Origin: Anaerolineae bacterium
GTDB lineage: Bacteria; Chloroflexota; Anaerolineae; JAAYZQ01
NCBI GenBank assembly: GCA_016926595.1
Contig: JAFGOG010000196.1
Coordinates: 1 to 13,888, forward strand
DNA: 13,888 nt
Direction of reading: 5' to 3'
Shown: in pieces, positions 1-5,637 of the stretch
Numbering within the stretch: position 1 is the first letter of the stretch
How the letters are laid out: each line of letters starts with the position of its first letter
The notes under the pieces: generated by a model
What the model was told of the DNA's origin: nothing
Databases searched by the model: none
The model's input: only the letters and a program-made list of their open reading frames with translations
Translations under genes and position numbers: made by a program

Positions 1-705
1 CTTGGCGGTTTGGGGTTGTTTCTGTATAGCAAGATCTCGAACGGCACGCTCTTTTTCTACATCCACTACCGGTTCGCCTGGCTCACGTTGCTGGCGGCCA
101 TCCTCTTCCTGGTGTTGGCTGCTGCTGTGATGTACGATGCAACAGAACGCACCGACACCGGAGAGGGCGAGGGCTGCGGACACGCGGGCCACACACACGG
201 CGTGTCCCGCGCGGCGCTGATCTTGTTGGCCTTGCCCATCGCCCTGGGCCTGTTGGTGCCCGCCAGGCCCCTGGGGGCCGAGGCCGTGAGCCAGCGCCAG
301 GCAAATGTTGCTGCGGTGGGTCCCGCTCAACTGGGCGGCCGCATCCAGCGGGCGGAGGACGACGATTCGATCCTGGGCTGGCTGCGACGCTTCTCCCAAA
401 CTGCCGATCCGGCAGCTTTTGCCGCTCAGGAAGCAGACCTGCTGGGGTTCGTGTTCCGAGACGAGCGCCTTGACCCGGATCGGTTCATGGTTGCCCGCTT
501 TGCCATCTATTGCTGCGTGGCCGACGCCGTGCCGGTGGGCCTCGTCGTCCACTGGCCAGAGGCAGGCACTCTGAACGCGGACACCTGGGTCAGAGTCCAG
601 GGCCGCTTTGAAGTGGGCGAGTTCGACGGCGAGATGATCCCCATCCTGGTGGCCGAGACCGTCACGCCCACTCAGCCGCCGAACCAGCCGTACGTGTATC
701 CTTGA
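1..705 (+). CDS. TIGR03943/DUF1980 family membrane protein (5' partial)
   Basis: Reading frame 1 is open from base 1 and stops with TGA at 703-705. The true start lies before the window, so about ten N-terminal residues are missing; the in-frame TTG at base 10 is probably internal. Two hydrophobic segments (near the first YIHYRFAWLTLLAAILFLV stretch and ALILLALPIALGLLV) flank a short His/Cys-rich linker, CGHAGHTHG. The C-terminal half carries the family signature: GFVFRDERL, then FMVARFAIYCCVADAVP, then WVRVQGRFEVGEF, ending in PYVYP. Members of this family (YcgQ-like) usually sit next to a DUF318 permease (YcgR-like), which would lie upstream outside the window. The pair is described as a putative permease complex and has been linked to metal homeostasis, but the substrate is unproven. 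The gene converges on the 738-1154 gene with a 32-bp gap. Family assignment is firm; function is not. Confidence 0.85.
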   Translation, partial: LGGLGLFLYSKISNGTLFFYIHYRFAWLTLLAAILFLVLAAAVMYDATERTDTGEGEGCGHAGHTHGVSRAALILLALPIALGLLVPARPLGAEAVSQRQANVAAVGPAQLGGRIQRAEDDDSILGWLRRFSQTADPAAFAAQEADLLGFVFRDERLDPDRFMVARFAIYCCVADAVPVGLVVHWPEAGTLNADTWVRVQGRFEVGEFDGEMIPILVAETVTPTQPPNQPYVYP

Positions 706-713
706 GCTTCGAT

Positions 714-727
714 GGCCGGCGCCGGCC
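714..727. other. Perfect 14-bp GC palindrome between convergent genes
   Basis: GGCCGGC is followed directly by GCCGGCC in the 32-bp gap between two convergent stop codons. It could help end transcription from either side, but it has no T-run and almost no loop, so a terminator role is weakly supported. Confidence 0.25.
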
Positions 728-737
728 CAATTCCAGA

Positions 738-1154
738 TCAGGTCATGGCGATCTGGGTTTGGGTTGAGGAGCTTCCTGCGAGGCGCTGAAGCACGGCGGC
801 ATCGAGTAGATGACCAGAGACCAGTCCACGGATACCATCCAGGATCACCAGGCGATAGGCCCCGGATGCGATCATCTGGGCGAGGATAGCCATCGCCGTT
901 TCGACGGCTACCTCATCGGCTGGCGTGTGGCTGAGGGGCCAATCCAGGCCGGGCAGCCGGACCTGCATGACTTCTATGGGCAAAACGCTCTCCCAGAGGG
1001 CTAGCGGATCGTCCCCATTCACCGGGCCAAACCGGGCCACCAGGGTGGGCTGCTGCATGCCAGCCGTGCTGATGGCCAACCGCTGAACTGCTTTGGCATT
1101 GTCGTTGCCTGTGTAAAGAAAAGTGCGCATGTTCTTCTTGCCTTCCTTGGACAT
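738..1154 (-). CDS. Degenerate CobO/BtuR-like protein (corrinoid adenosyltransferase homologue lacking an intact P-loop)
   Basis: The 138-residue product aligns by eye with ATP:corrinoid adenosyltransferases (BtuR/CobO). YTGNDNAKAV (14-23) lies where the family has YTGNGKGKTT. STAGMQQPTLVARF matches the RAxGHGxxVxxxQF stretch, and YRLVILDGIRGLV (100-112) matches the yDlvxLDEl Walker B region. The P-loop glycine and the Thr/Thr after the lysine are lost, and the Walker B Glu is replaced by Gly. The C-terminal VITGR/ADLVTE part is absent; family members are usually about 170-200 residues. ATP-dependent adenosylation is therefore unlikely, and a corrinoid-binding or chaperone role is only a guess. 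It is the last gene of the riboswitch-led operon, 101 bp after the methyltransferase. The ATG at 1154 has no ribosome site; the ATG at 1130 (MRTFLYTG) fits the family N-terminus better and has a weak purine-rich sequence upstream. Confidence 0.65.
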   Translation of the reverse strand: MSKEGKKNMRTFLYTGNDNAKAVQRLAISTAGMQQPTLVARFGPVNGDDPLALWESVLPIEVMQVRLPGLDWPLSHTPADEVAVETAMAILAQMIASGAYRLVILDGIRGLVSGHLLDAAVLQRLAGSSSTQTQIAMT

Positions 1155-1163
1155 ATCGTGGGA

Positions 1164-1205
1164 AAGAGTGGGCCATCCGGCCAGTCACTGCGGCCGGATC
1201 GCTTG
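1164..1205 (-). repeat. Terminator-like hairpin, diverged third copy of the riboswitch terminator element
   Basis: On the minus strand ATCCGGCC, a 9-base loop GCAGTGACT, and GGCCGGAT form an 8-bp perfect stem (1175-1199), followed by CACTCTTTCCC. The core AGCG-TCCGGCCG..GTGACTGGCCGG matches the last terminators of both minus-strand riboswitch leaders (2924-2967 and 6791-6833). It lies between the methyltransferase and the CobO-like gene. It has only three Ts, so it would be a leaky terminator or an mRNA-processing or stability hairpin. Confidence 0.55.
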
Positions 1206-1255
1206 CTTTGCACTCGAGTCCGAAACAGCAGTTGTTGCTCATCGCCGGGTATGTT

Positions 1256-2122
1256 TCACTTGCCCGCCTTTTGGCGTTGACGATAGCTTTTCAGGTAGCG
1301 CATTGCATATTCATCCCGTCCCAGAGCCAGGTCGGCTGCCAGGATAAAGGGACGTACCTTGGCTGCGTCGACGATGGGACAGTTCAGCCCGTGGGCGATG
1401 GCCATAGCCAGGAACGCGCCATTCAAGATCTCTCGGTCAGGCAGCCCGAACGACACGTTGCTCGCCCCCAACGCCAGGTTGACACCCAATTCCTCGTGTA
1501 CCATACGGATGGCGTCGAGCGTGATCTTGGCCGCATTCGAGTCCGCGCCGACGGTCAGTGCCAGGCAGTCGATGAGAATATCCTGGCGAGGGATGCCGTG
1601 CTCCTCAGCACGGGAGACAATCTTGGCCGCGACCGCGAGCCTCTGTTTTGCCGTGTTGGGAATGCCGTCGTCGTCCATGCACAGGCCGATGACGGCCGCG
1701 CCGTATTGGGCTACCAGGGGCAGTACCCGCGCCAGACTTGCTTCCTCGCCATTCACCGAGTTGATGAGCGGCTTGCCGTCAGGATTCAGCTCGTTGTGCA
1801 CCGCCAGGGCAGCAGCCATCGCCTCGCCATTGGCCGTGTCGATGGCTATCGGCACGCCTGCTGTCTCGAGTACCGCACGTACCGCCAGGGGCAGCAAATG
1901 CGTCTCGTCGACGCCGGCAGCGCCCACGTTCACGTCCAGGATGTCGGCGCCAGCTTCTACCTGCTCAAGCGCCTCACGGCGCACGATGTCCAGGTCTCCG
2001 GCCACCAGCGCCGCCGCCAGTTTCTTTTTGCCTGTGGGGTTGATCCGCTCACCCAGGATGGCCGTCGGCCGCTCGGGGCTGATGACAACCTTCTGGCCGA
2101 TGCCCTTCAGAATCGTGTCCAT
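1256..2122 (-). CDS. Methyltetrahydrofolate:corrinoid methyltransferase (pterin-binding/DHPS-like TIM barrel)
   Basis: This 288-residue protein belongs to the pterin-binding MeTr family (AcsE-like; also the folate domain of MetH). It would move a methyl group between methyltetrahydrofolate and a corrinoid protein in the cytoplasm. ERPTAILGERINPTGKKK (17-34) is the family entry motif. Expected pterin-binding residues are present: D95 in AIDTANGE, N121 in LINSVNGE, D185 in LIDCLALT and N222 in GASNVSFGLP. ADILDVNVG (59-67) is also characteristic. The length is slightly above the Moorella enzyme (about 262 residues) because of an N-terminal extension. No corrinoid-binding or activation domain is attached, so its corrinoid partner must be encoded elsewhere. 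A GGAGGG site lies 11 bases before the ATG. It is preceded by the GntR gene (85-bp gap) and followed by a CobO-like gene, in an operon led by a B12 riboswitch. Ordinary dihydropteroate synthase is unlikely given the LINS-N and SNVS motifs. Confidence 0.88.
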   Translation of the reverse strand: MDTILKGIGQKVVISPERPTAILGERINPTGKKKLAAALVAGDLDIVRREALEQVEAGADILDVNVGAAGVDETHLLPLAVRAVLETAGVPIAIDTANGEAMAAALAVHNELNPDGKPLINSVNGEEASLARVLPLVAQYGAAVIGLCMDDDGIPNTAKQRLAVAAKIVSRAEEHGIPRQDILIDCLALTVGADSNAAKITLDAIRMVHEELGVNLALGASNVSFGLPDREILNGAFLAMAIAHGLNCPIVDAAKVRPFILAADLALGRDEYAMRYLKSYRQRQKAGK

Positions 2123-2207
2123 CGTTGCTTGTTCCCTCCTCCTCGTGGATATAGGTCTTTTCGTCGTCAGAAAGGTACGACTGCCGGGACCATTTCCCGG
2201 TCATCGT

Positions 2208-2894
2208 CTACAGCATACCCTTTATGCGTTGATCAAAGCCGCCGATGTGCTGCTGCAACAGCGCCTCTGCGCGCTCTGCATCGCGCATTTGGAGTGCCTG
2301 AGTGATGTGGCAATGCTTCTCCATGTCGCCGCGCCAGTCGCCCAGGCGATGGAGCAGCAGCCGCCACATGCGCACACTGAGTGCATATAGCCGGCGCAGC
2401 GCCTGAGCCATGAACTCGTTGTGGGCCATCTCGTAAAGCAGCTCGTGAAACGCCTGGTCGATGGCTATCTGCGCCTCGCCATCGCCCTCGGATACCACAT
2501 CGAGCCGTTGGATGATCTCTTCCATGAGATCCAGTTGGGCAGGGCTTGCCCGTTCGGCCGCCAGGCGCGCGCACATGCCTTCCAGGCACATGCGCACCTC
2601 AACGATCTTGGTTAGATCGGTGATACTCACGCCGGCGACAAACATGCCGCGCCGTGGAGCGAGCAGAACCAAGTTCTCCGTCGCCAGCCGCTGCAGTGCT
2701 TCGCGGATGGGTGTACGTCCCAGGTCCAGTTCCTGCATCAACACTTGTTCATCAATGGCCGACCGGGGAGGGAGTTGCAGGCTAAGGATCTCGTGCCTGA
2801 TCCTCTTGTAAGCCCTGTCACTGAGCCGCATGCCTGTTTCTCCCTGGCTCGGCTTGGTGGATCCTATTGCCAACCCGGCATCACCAAGAAGCAT
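2208..2894 (-). CDS. GntR-family transcriptional regulator, FadR/FCD subfamily
   Basis: A 228-residue regulator. A winged helix-turn-helix (about residues 25-87) has the typical GntR motifs LSDRAYKRIRHEIL, LGRTPIREALQRL and LVLLAPRRGMFV. It is followed by an all-helical FCD ligand domain (about 95-222). Likely FCD metal/ligand residues are D146 and H150 (DQAFH), H196 and H216. FCD regulators usually bind small organic acids with a bound divalent metal; the effector here cannot be read from sequence. The chosen ATG at 2894 has an excellent GGGAGGT site 8 bases upstream. An internal ATG at 2831 (MRLSDRAYK) also has a GGGAG and would give a more usual N-terminus. It is the first gene after the riboswitch leader (2924-3357) and is co-oriented with the methyltransferase, so it probably controls that operon or another C1/methyl-donor pathway. 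Confidence 0.88.
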   Translation of the reverse strand: MLLGDAGLAIGSTKPSQGETGMRLSDRAYKRIRHEILSLQLPPRSAIDEQVLMQELDLGRTPIREALQRLATENLVLLAPRRGMFVAGVSITDLTKIVEVRMCLEGMCARLAAERASPAQLDLMEEIIQRLDVVSEGDGEAQIAIDQAFHELLYEMAHNEFMAQALRRLYALSVRMWRLLLHRLGDWRGDMEKHCHITQALQMRDAERAEALLQQHIGGFDQRIKGML

Positions 2895-2923
2895 ATTGTT
2901 CTACCTCCCTCGAGCTCACCTTG

Positions 2924-2967
2924 AAAAAAGAGCGGCCCGGCCGGCCAGTCACGACGGCCGGACCGCT
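2924..2967 (-). terminator. Intrinsic terminator of riboswitch leader A (gene-proximal)
   Basis: Reading the minus strand, AGCGGTCCGGCC and GGCCGGCCGGGCCGCT form a long GC stem (2931-2967) closed by the loop GTCGTGACT. Six Ts follow at 2929-2924. It ends about 30 bases before the GntR start codon and is the most stable of three serial hairpins in this leader. The stem differs from copy B by a G-U/G-C change that preserves pairing. Confidence 0.8.
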
Positions 2968-3035
2968 GGCCTCGCGCCGGTGATGCCAGGCACCAGCAGG
3001 AGGAGGATCACCTACAGGTTGGGAACTCGCGCCAT

Positions 3036-3075
3036 GAAACAGAAAGCCCCGACCTGACGGTCAGGGCATGGGCTT
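3036..3075 (-). terminator. Middle terminator-like hairpin of leader A
   Basis: On the minus strand AAGCCC (3075-3070) pairs with GGGCTT (3049-3044), enclosing an inner CCTGA-CCG-TCAGG hairpin, and is followed by TCTGTTT. The equivalent hairpin in leader B has a better T-run, which supports a terminator role. Confidence 0.5.
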
Positions 3076-3079
3076 GGAA

Positions 3080-3110
3080 TTAAAACCCTCTTGCCTTTCG
3101 ACAAGAGGGT
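3080..3110 (-). terminator. Aptamer-proximal terminator-like hairpin of leader A
   Basis: On the minus strand ACCCTCTTG (3110-3102) pairs with CAAGAGGGT (3093-3085) around the loop TCGAAAGG, followed by TTTAATT. The same stem is kept in leader B with one G-U wobble, and a related CCCCTTG/CAAGGGG hairpin sits at the same place in the third leader. Confidence 0.6.
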
Positions 3111-3127
3111 GCAGGTGGCCTGGAGCC

Positions 3128-3312
3128 ACGCGCCCACCCCTTTCCGCGAAGGTTCGCTGCGCATGACCGTGGCGGGCGACCTGGCTTCTTGACACGCTGT
3201 CAAGTTACAGTTGCGGGACAGCGCCGGACTCCGCGTGTAATGTACGCGCCACCGGCTTCCCCCCTTGGGCCCCGCGCATCCGGGCTACGGGGCACCACGG
3301 TCAAGCATATTC
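3128..3312 (-). ncRNA. Cobalamin (B12) riboswitch A, upstream of gntR-methyltransferase operon
   Basis: The minus strand carries the conserved cobalamin aptamer blocks in order: GGTGCC (3296-3291), GGGAAGCCGGTG, GGAGTCCGGCGCTGTCCCGC, AACTGT (the B12 box region), and AAGAAGCCAGG with CGCCCGCC. A further arm pairs CGCCCGCC with GGTGGGCG and holds CCTTCGCGGAAAGGGG in its loop; this arm is conserved in all three riboswitches of the window. Terminator-like hairpins follow, so adenosylcobalamin-type ligand binding would be expected to stop transcription before the GntR gene. Class assignment is confident; switching direction is inferred. Confidence 0.93.
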
Positions 3313-3325
3313 GATTGTCGACAAT

Positions 3326-3354
3326 AGGATACCACACCTACGGCCAGGTGTCAA
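3326..3354 (-). promoter_or_regulatory. Sigma70-type promoter of riboswitch leader A
   Basis: On the minus strand a perfect -35 TTGACA (3354-3349) is separated by 17 bases from the -10 TATCCT (3331-3326). Transcription should begin near 3318, giving a leader of about 420 nt before the GntR start. Confidence 0.8.
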
Positions 3355-3441
3355 ACCGTCACCTACCAGCCGAGCTGTATCCGCTAGAGACAGAAGAGGA
3401 CAAGATCGAAGCAGGCCCAGCCGAATCGGCCTTGCCCCAGA

Positions 3442-3462
3442 TCACCGCTGCCTGGGCGGTGA
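3442..3462 (-). other. Hairpin downstream of cobU
   Basis: TCACCGC and GCGGTGA form a 7-bp perfect stem with a 7-base loop, 29 bases after the cobU stop. It has no T-run, so it is at best a weak end point for the cobTS-cbiR-cobU transcript. The rest of 3358-3490 shows no gene. Confidence 0.3.
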
Positions 3463-3490
3463 AATTCACACACGCCTACCGCTGATCGCC

Positions 3491-4105
3491 TTACGGTGCG
3501 TGATCGCCGGCATCACTCCCGGGCCAGGCCAGTGGCAGCGATCTCAGGTCGAGCGGCAGGCTGGCGACCATCAGGATGACACGGTCCGCAGCGCAGGCGA
3601 GCGCCTGGTTGGCCCAGCCCAGGCAGTCCCGGTAGATACGTCCCAAATGGTTGGTTGGCACCAGCCCGAGCCCGACTTCGTTGGAGACGACAATGAGGTG
3701 CGCGCCCAAGCGACGATAGGTTTCCAGCAGGCCGTCCAACTCGGATTGCACAGCGGGCCAGGCGGCATCGACCTCCGGCTCCGAGCCATCCGCCCCGGCG
3801 GACAGCAGGATGTTGGACACCAACAGCGTCAGGCAGTCGAGGAGGAGCACATCGGCCTGGGAGGCATCTGGCGTAGAGAGAAGCGCCGCACCAACGTTCC
3901 GCGACACCTCCAGGGTGTGCCAATGGGCCGGGCGGCGGGCCTGGTGGGCGGCCACGCGGGCGCGCATTTCGTCATCCAACGCCTCGGCGGTGGCGACGTA
4001 GAGCACGCGCCGGCCCAGCCGGGAGGCCAACGCCTCGGCATAGTCGCTCTTGCCGCTGCGGGCACCGCCCAGGATCAACGTCAGAGTCGGTTCATCGTTT
4101 GCCAT
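3491..4105 (-). CDS. cobU: Bifunctional adenosylcobinamide kinase / adenosylcobinamide-phosphate guanylyltransferase
   Basis: CobU phosphorylates adenosylcobinamide and transfers GMP from GTP, giving adenosylcobinamide-GDP for CobS. The 204-residue product has the P-loop GGARSGKSDYAE (13-24). It also has the YVATAEALDDEMRARVAAHQARRPAHWHTLE block containing the family guanylylation histidine region, DCLTLLVSN (about 90-98), and the VSNEVGLGLVP motif. Length is close to the usual 180-200. The ATG overlaps the end of cbiR by 14 bp, with GGAG seven bases upstream, so the genes are translationally linked. It is the last gene of the cobT-cobS-cbiR-cobU operon. Because CbiR releases adenosylcobinamide-phosphate, the guanylyltransferase activity is the step directly needed for remodelling; the kinase step would serve scavenged cobinamide. 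Confidence 0.96.
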   Translation of the reverse strand: MANDEPTLTLILGGARSGKSDYAEALASRLGRRVLYVATAEALDDEMRARVAAHQARRPAHWHTLEVSRNVGAALLSTPDASQADVLLLDCLTLLVSNILLSAGADGSEPEVDAAWPAVQSELDGLLETYRRLGAHLIVVSNEVGLGLVPTNHLGRIYRDCLGWANQALACAADRVILMVASLPLDLRSLPLAWPGSDAGDHAP

Positions 4106-4868
4106 CGATTATCTCCGCTACCAGCGCCCGCGAGGCAAAGAAATCCTCCCGGCCAAAGACCTCGAGGGTCAGCACCCCCTCGTAGCCACGATTTGAAAGC
4201 TGATCCAGCACAGGCGCGACGAGGTCCGCACCCTGGTGGGTCAAAGACTGGTGATCCCGCTCGCCAATGCCGTGCAGGTGGACGACGCGCGTGCGGACCA
4301 GGTGCTCGCCCAAAAAGCCCAAAGCGTCGCATCCCGTGAGCCACAGGTGGCCCACATCGATGCACAGGCTCACGGGCACCTGCTCCAGCAAGGGCAAAAA
4401 GTGCTCGGGTGGGTAGTTCTCCAGGTTCTCGACACACAGCCGCCGCGGCTCGCCCACCAGGGGGACCAAGGTTTCCAGCACGCGCACGGCGTCGTCGCGC
4501 CAGCGGGCCAGCGTGGCTGCGCCGGGATCGCCTTCCACCTGCCTTCCGTCCAGGTGCAGTACGTACCCCCAGGGGGAAAGCGCCCGGGTGCAGGCGATCA
4601 CCTTCCGCGCCTTTTCCAGCGAGGGCGGATGCGCCAGGGCCAGGTCCAGGGGCAAGTGGGCGGTGTAGGTCAGGTCGTATGCCCGGGCGAGATGGTCCAG
4701 CTCGATCACGGTCGCCTCGTCCGGCAGGTTCGAGGCGTCGTCCACCTCAAAGAGGACCAGCTCGACGTCGTCCACCAGCGGCCCCAGTTTTCGGACGTTG
4801 GGCAGGATGTCGGCAGGCCAGACGTAGGAGGTCGAGCCCAGCCGGTAGGACGTGCCCAGGACGGTCAT
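4092..4868 (-). CDS. cbiR: Cobamide-remodelling phosphodiesterase CbiR (AP-endonuclease-2-like TIM barrel)
   Basis: The 258-residue product is a xylose-isomerase/AP-endonuclease-like barrel of the kind now called CbiR, which hydrolyses the phosphodiester of the nucleotide loop to release adenosylcobinamide-phosphate and alpha-riboside. The start MTVLGTSYRLGSTSYVWPADI is typical. Likely metal ligands are spread along the barrel: H71 (YTAHLPLDL), H105 (VLHLDG), E147 (CVENLENYP), D171 and H174 (IDVGHLW), H197 and H199 (VVHLHG), H206 and E236 (TLEVF). The ATG shares an ATGA overlap with the cobS stop, which fixes the start, and a GGGAG lies seven bases upstream. The position between cobS and cobU strongly supports the cobamide role over a generic sugar isomerase. 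The substrate range (which lower ligands are removed) cannot be told from sequence. Confidence 0.85.
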   Translation of the reverse strand: MTVLGTSYRLGSTSYVWPADILPNVRKLGPLVDDVELVLFEVDDASNLPDEATVIELDHLARAYDLTYTAHLPLDLALAHPPSLEKARKVIACTRALSPWGYVLHLDGRQVEGDPGAATLARWRDDAVRVLETLVPLVGEPRRLCVENLENYPPEHFLPLLEQVPVSLCIDVGHLWLTGCDALGFLGEHLVRTRVVHLHGIGERDHQSLTHQGADLVAPVLDQLSNRGYEGVLTLEVFGREDFFASRALVAEIIDGKR

Positions 4869-5632
4869 GGCAGGGCTCCCAGGTGGGCCAGGGCGGCCAG
4901 GGCCAGCAGCCCCACCGTTTCCCCGATCTCGCAGATGGCGCCGTAGGCGTCGCCCGTCAGGCCGCCGATCCGCGACCGGATCCAGGCCGCCGTCAGGAAG
5001 GTGGTGATGGCGGTGGAGGCCAGCAGCAGCGGCGCGCCCCAGCCAAGGCCCAGCCACCAGGCCAAGGCGGTCGCCAGCACCGCCGTCGCCGTGCCGAGGG
5101 CCAATTGCCGGCCGCCCGCACCGGTCTTGGCCCTGCGACCCAGGCCTGCCCCGGGCCGTGCGTAGGGGTAGAGCAACACGGCGGCGGCCATGCCCCACCG
5201 CCCCAGCACAGGCACCAGCAGCAGCCCCGGCAGCCGGACGGCGCCAGGCAGGGCGGCCAGGGCGGCGGCCTTGGTCAACAACAGCAGCACGACGCCGACG
5301 ATGCCAAAGGTCCCGGCGTGGACGTCGCGCAGGATCTCCAGGCGGCGCTCCGGCGGAACCGGGGCCAGCAGGGCATCGCAGCAGTCCACGAACCCATCGA
5401 GGTGGAGCGCCCCGGTGAGCACCACCCAGGCAAACAGCAGCAGGACCGGCGCCACGCTCCCGGGCCAGAGCGCGCGCAGAACCCAATCGAGGCCGGCCAG
5501 GATGGTGCCCAGGACCAGGCCCACGGCGGGATACCAGGCCGTGGCCCGGCCCCACTCCTCGTCGCCGGGGTAGTGGCCGCCGGGCACCGGAAGGATGGTC
5601 AGGAAGCGGAGAGCGGACAGCAGGGGGCGCAT
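4865..5632 (-). CDS. cobS: Adenosylcobinamide-GDP ribazoletransferase (cobalamin synthase)
   Basis: CobS joins adenosylcobinamide-GDP and alpha-ribazole(-phosphate) in the inner membrane, the last assembly step. The 255-residue product has the expected N-terminus RPLLSALRFLTILPVP. It also has GALHLDGFVDCCDALLA (74-90, acidic metal-binding motif), RDVHAGTFGIVGVVLLLL (102-119) and RIGGLTGDAYGAICEIGETVG (221-241). Several hydrophobic segments account for most of the rest. Start choice: the ATG at 5632 is five bases after the cobT stop, with AGGAG eight bases upstream. The open frame runs further 5' into cobT but without family similarity. It ends in an ATGA overlap with cbiR. Confidence 0.96.
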   Translation of the reverse strand: MRPLLSALRFLTILPVPGGHYPGDEEWGRATAWYPAVGLVLGTILAGLDWVLRALWPGSVAPVLLLFAWVVLTGALHLDGFVDCCDALLAPVPPERRLEILRDVHAGTFGIVGVVLLLLTKAAALAALPGAVRLPGLLLVPVLGRWGMAAAVLLYPYARPGAGLGRRAKTGAGGRQLALGTATAVLATALAWWLGLGWGAPLLLASTAITTFLTAAWIRSRIGGLTGDAYGAICEIGETVGLLALAALAHLGALP

Positions 5633-5637
5633 GGGGC

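Larger units (their letters stand above)
2925..3357. repeat. Direct repeat copy A: riboswitch leader plus promoter
   Basis: This 433-bp stretch is nearly identical (roughly 85-90% by eye) and in the same orientation as 6791-7219. It contains promoter, cobalamin aptamer and three terminator-like hairpins. The similarity stops just outside the -35 box on one side and at the terminal T-run on the other, so the unit duplicated is exactly the regulatory leader. No coding gene is seen in 2895-3490. Confidence 0.85.

Noticed and set aside
1256..2122. Folate-synthesis dihydropteroate synthase (folP)
   Set aside because: The GERINPTG, LINSVNGE and GASNVSFG motifs and the corrinoid gene neighbours match the MeTr branch of the pterin-binding family rather than FolP.
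1208..2390. Long plus-strand open frames opposite the methyltransferase and GntR genes
   Set aside because: They are antisense to genes with clear family motifs and ribosome sites. Their products are low-complexity, Arg/Ser-rich or without recognisable motifs, typical of shadow frames in GC-rich DNA.
3012..3485. Short open frames inside and upstream of riboswitch leader A (both strands)
   Set aside because: They overlap the conserved aptamer and terminators, lack ribosome sites, and are not preserved in the near-identical leader B.
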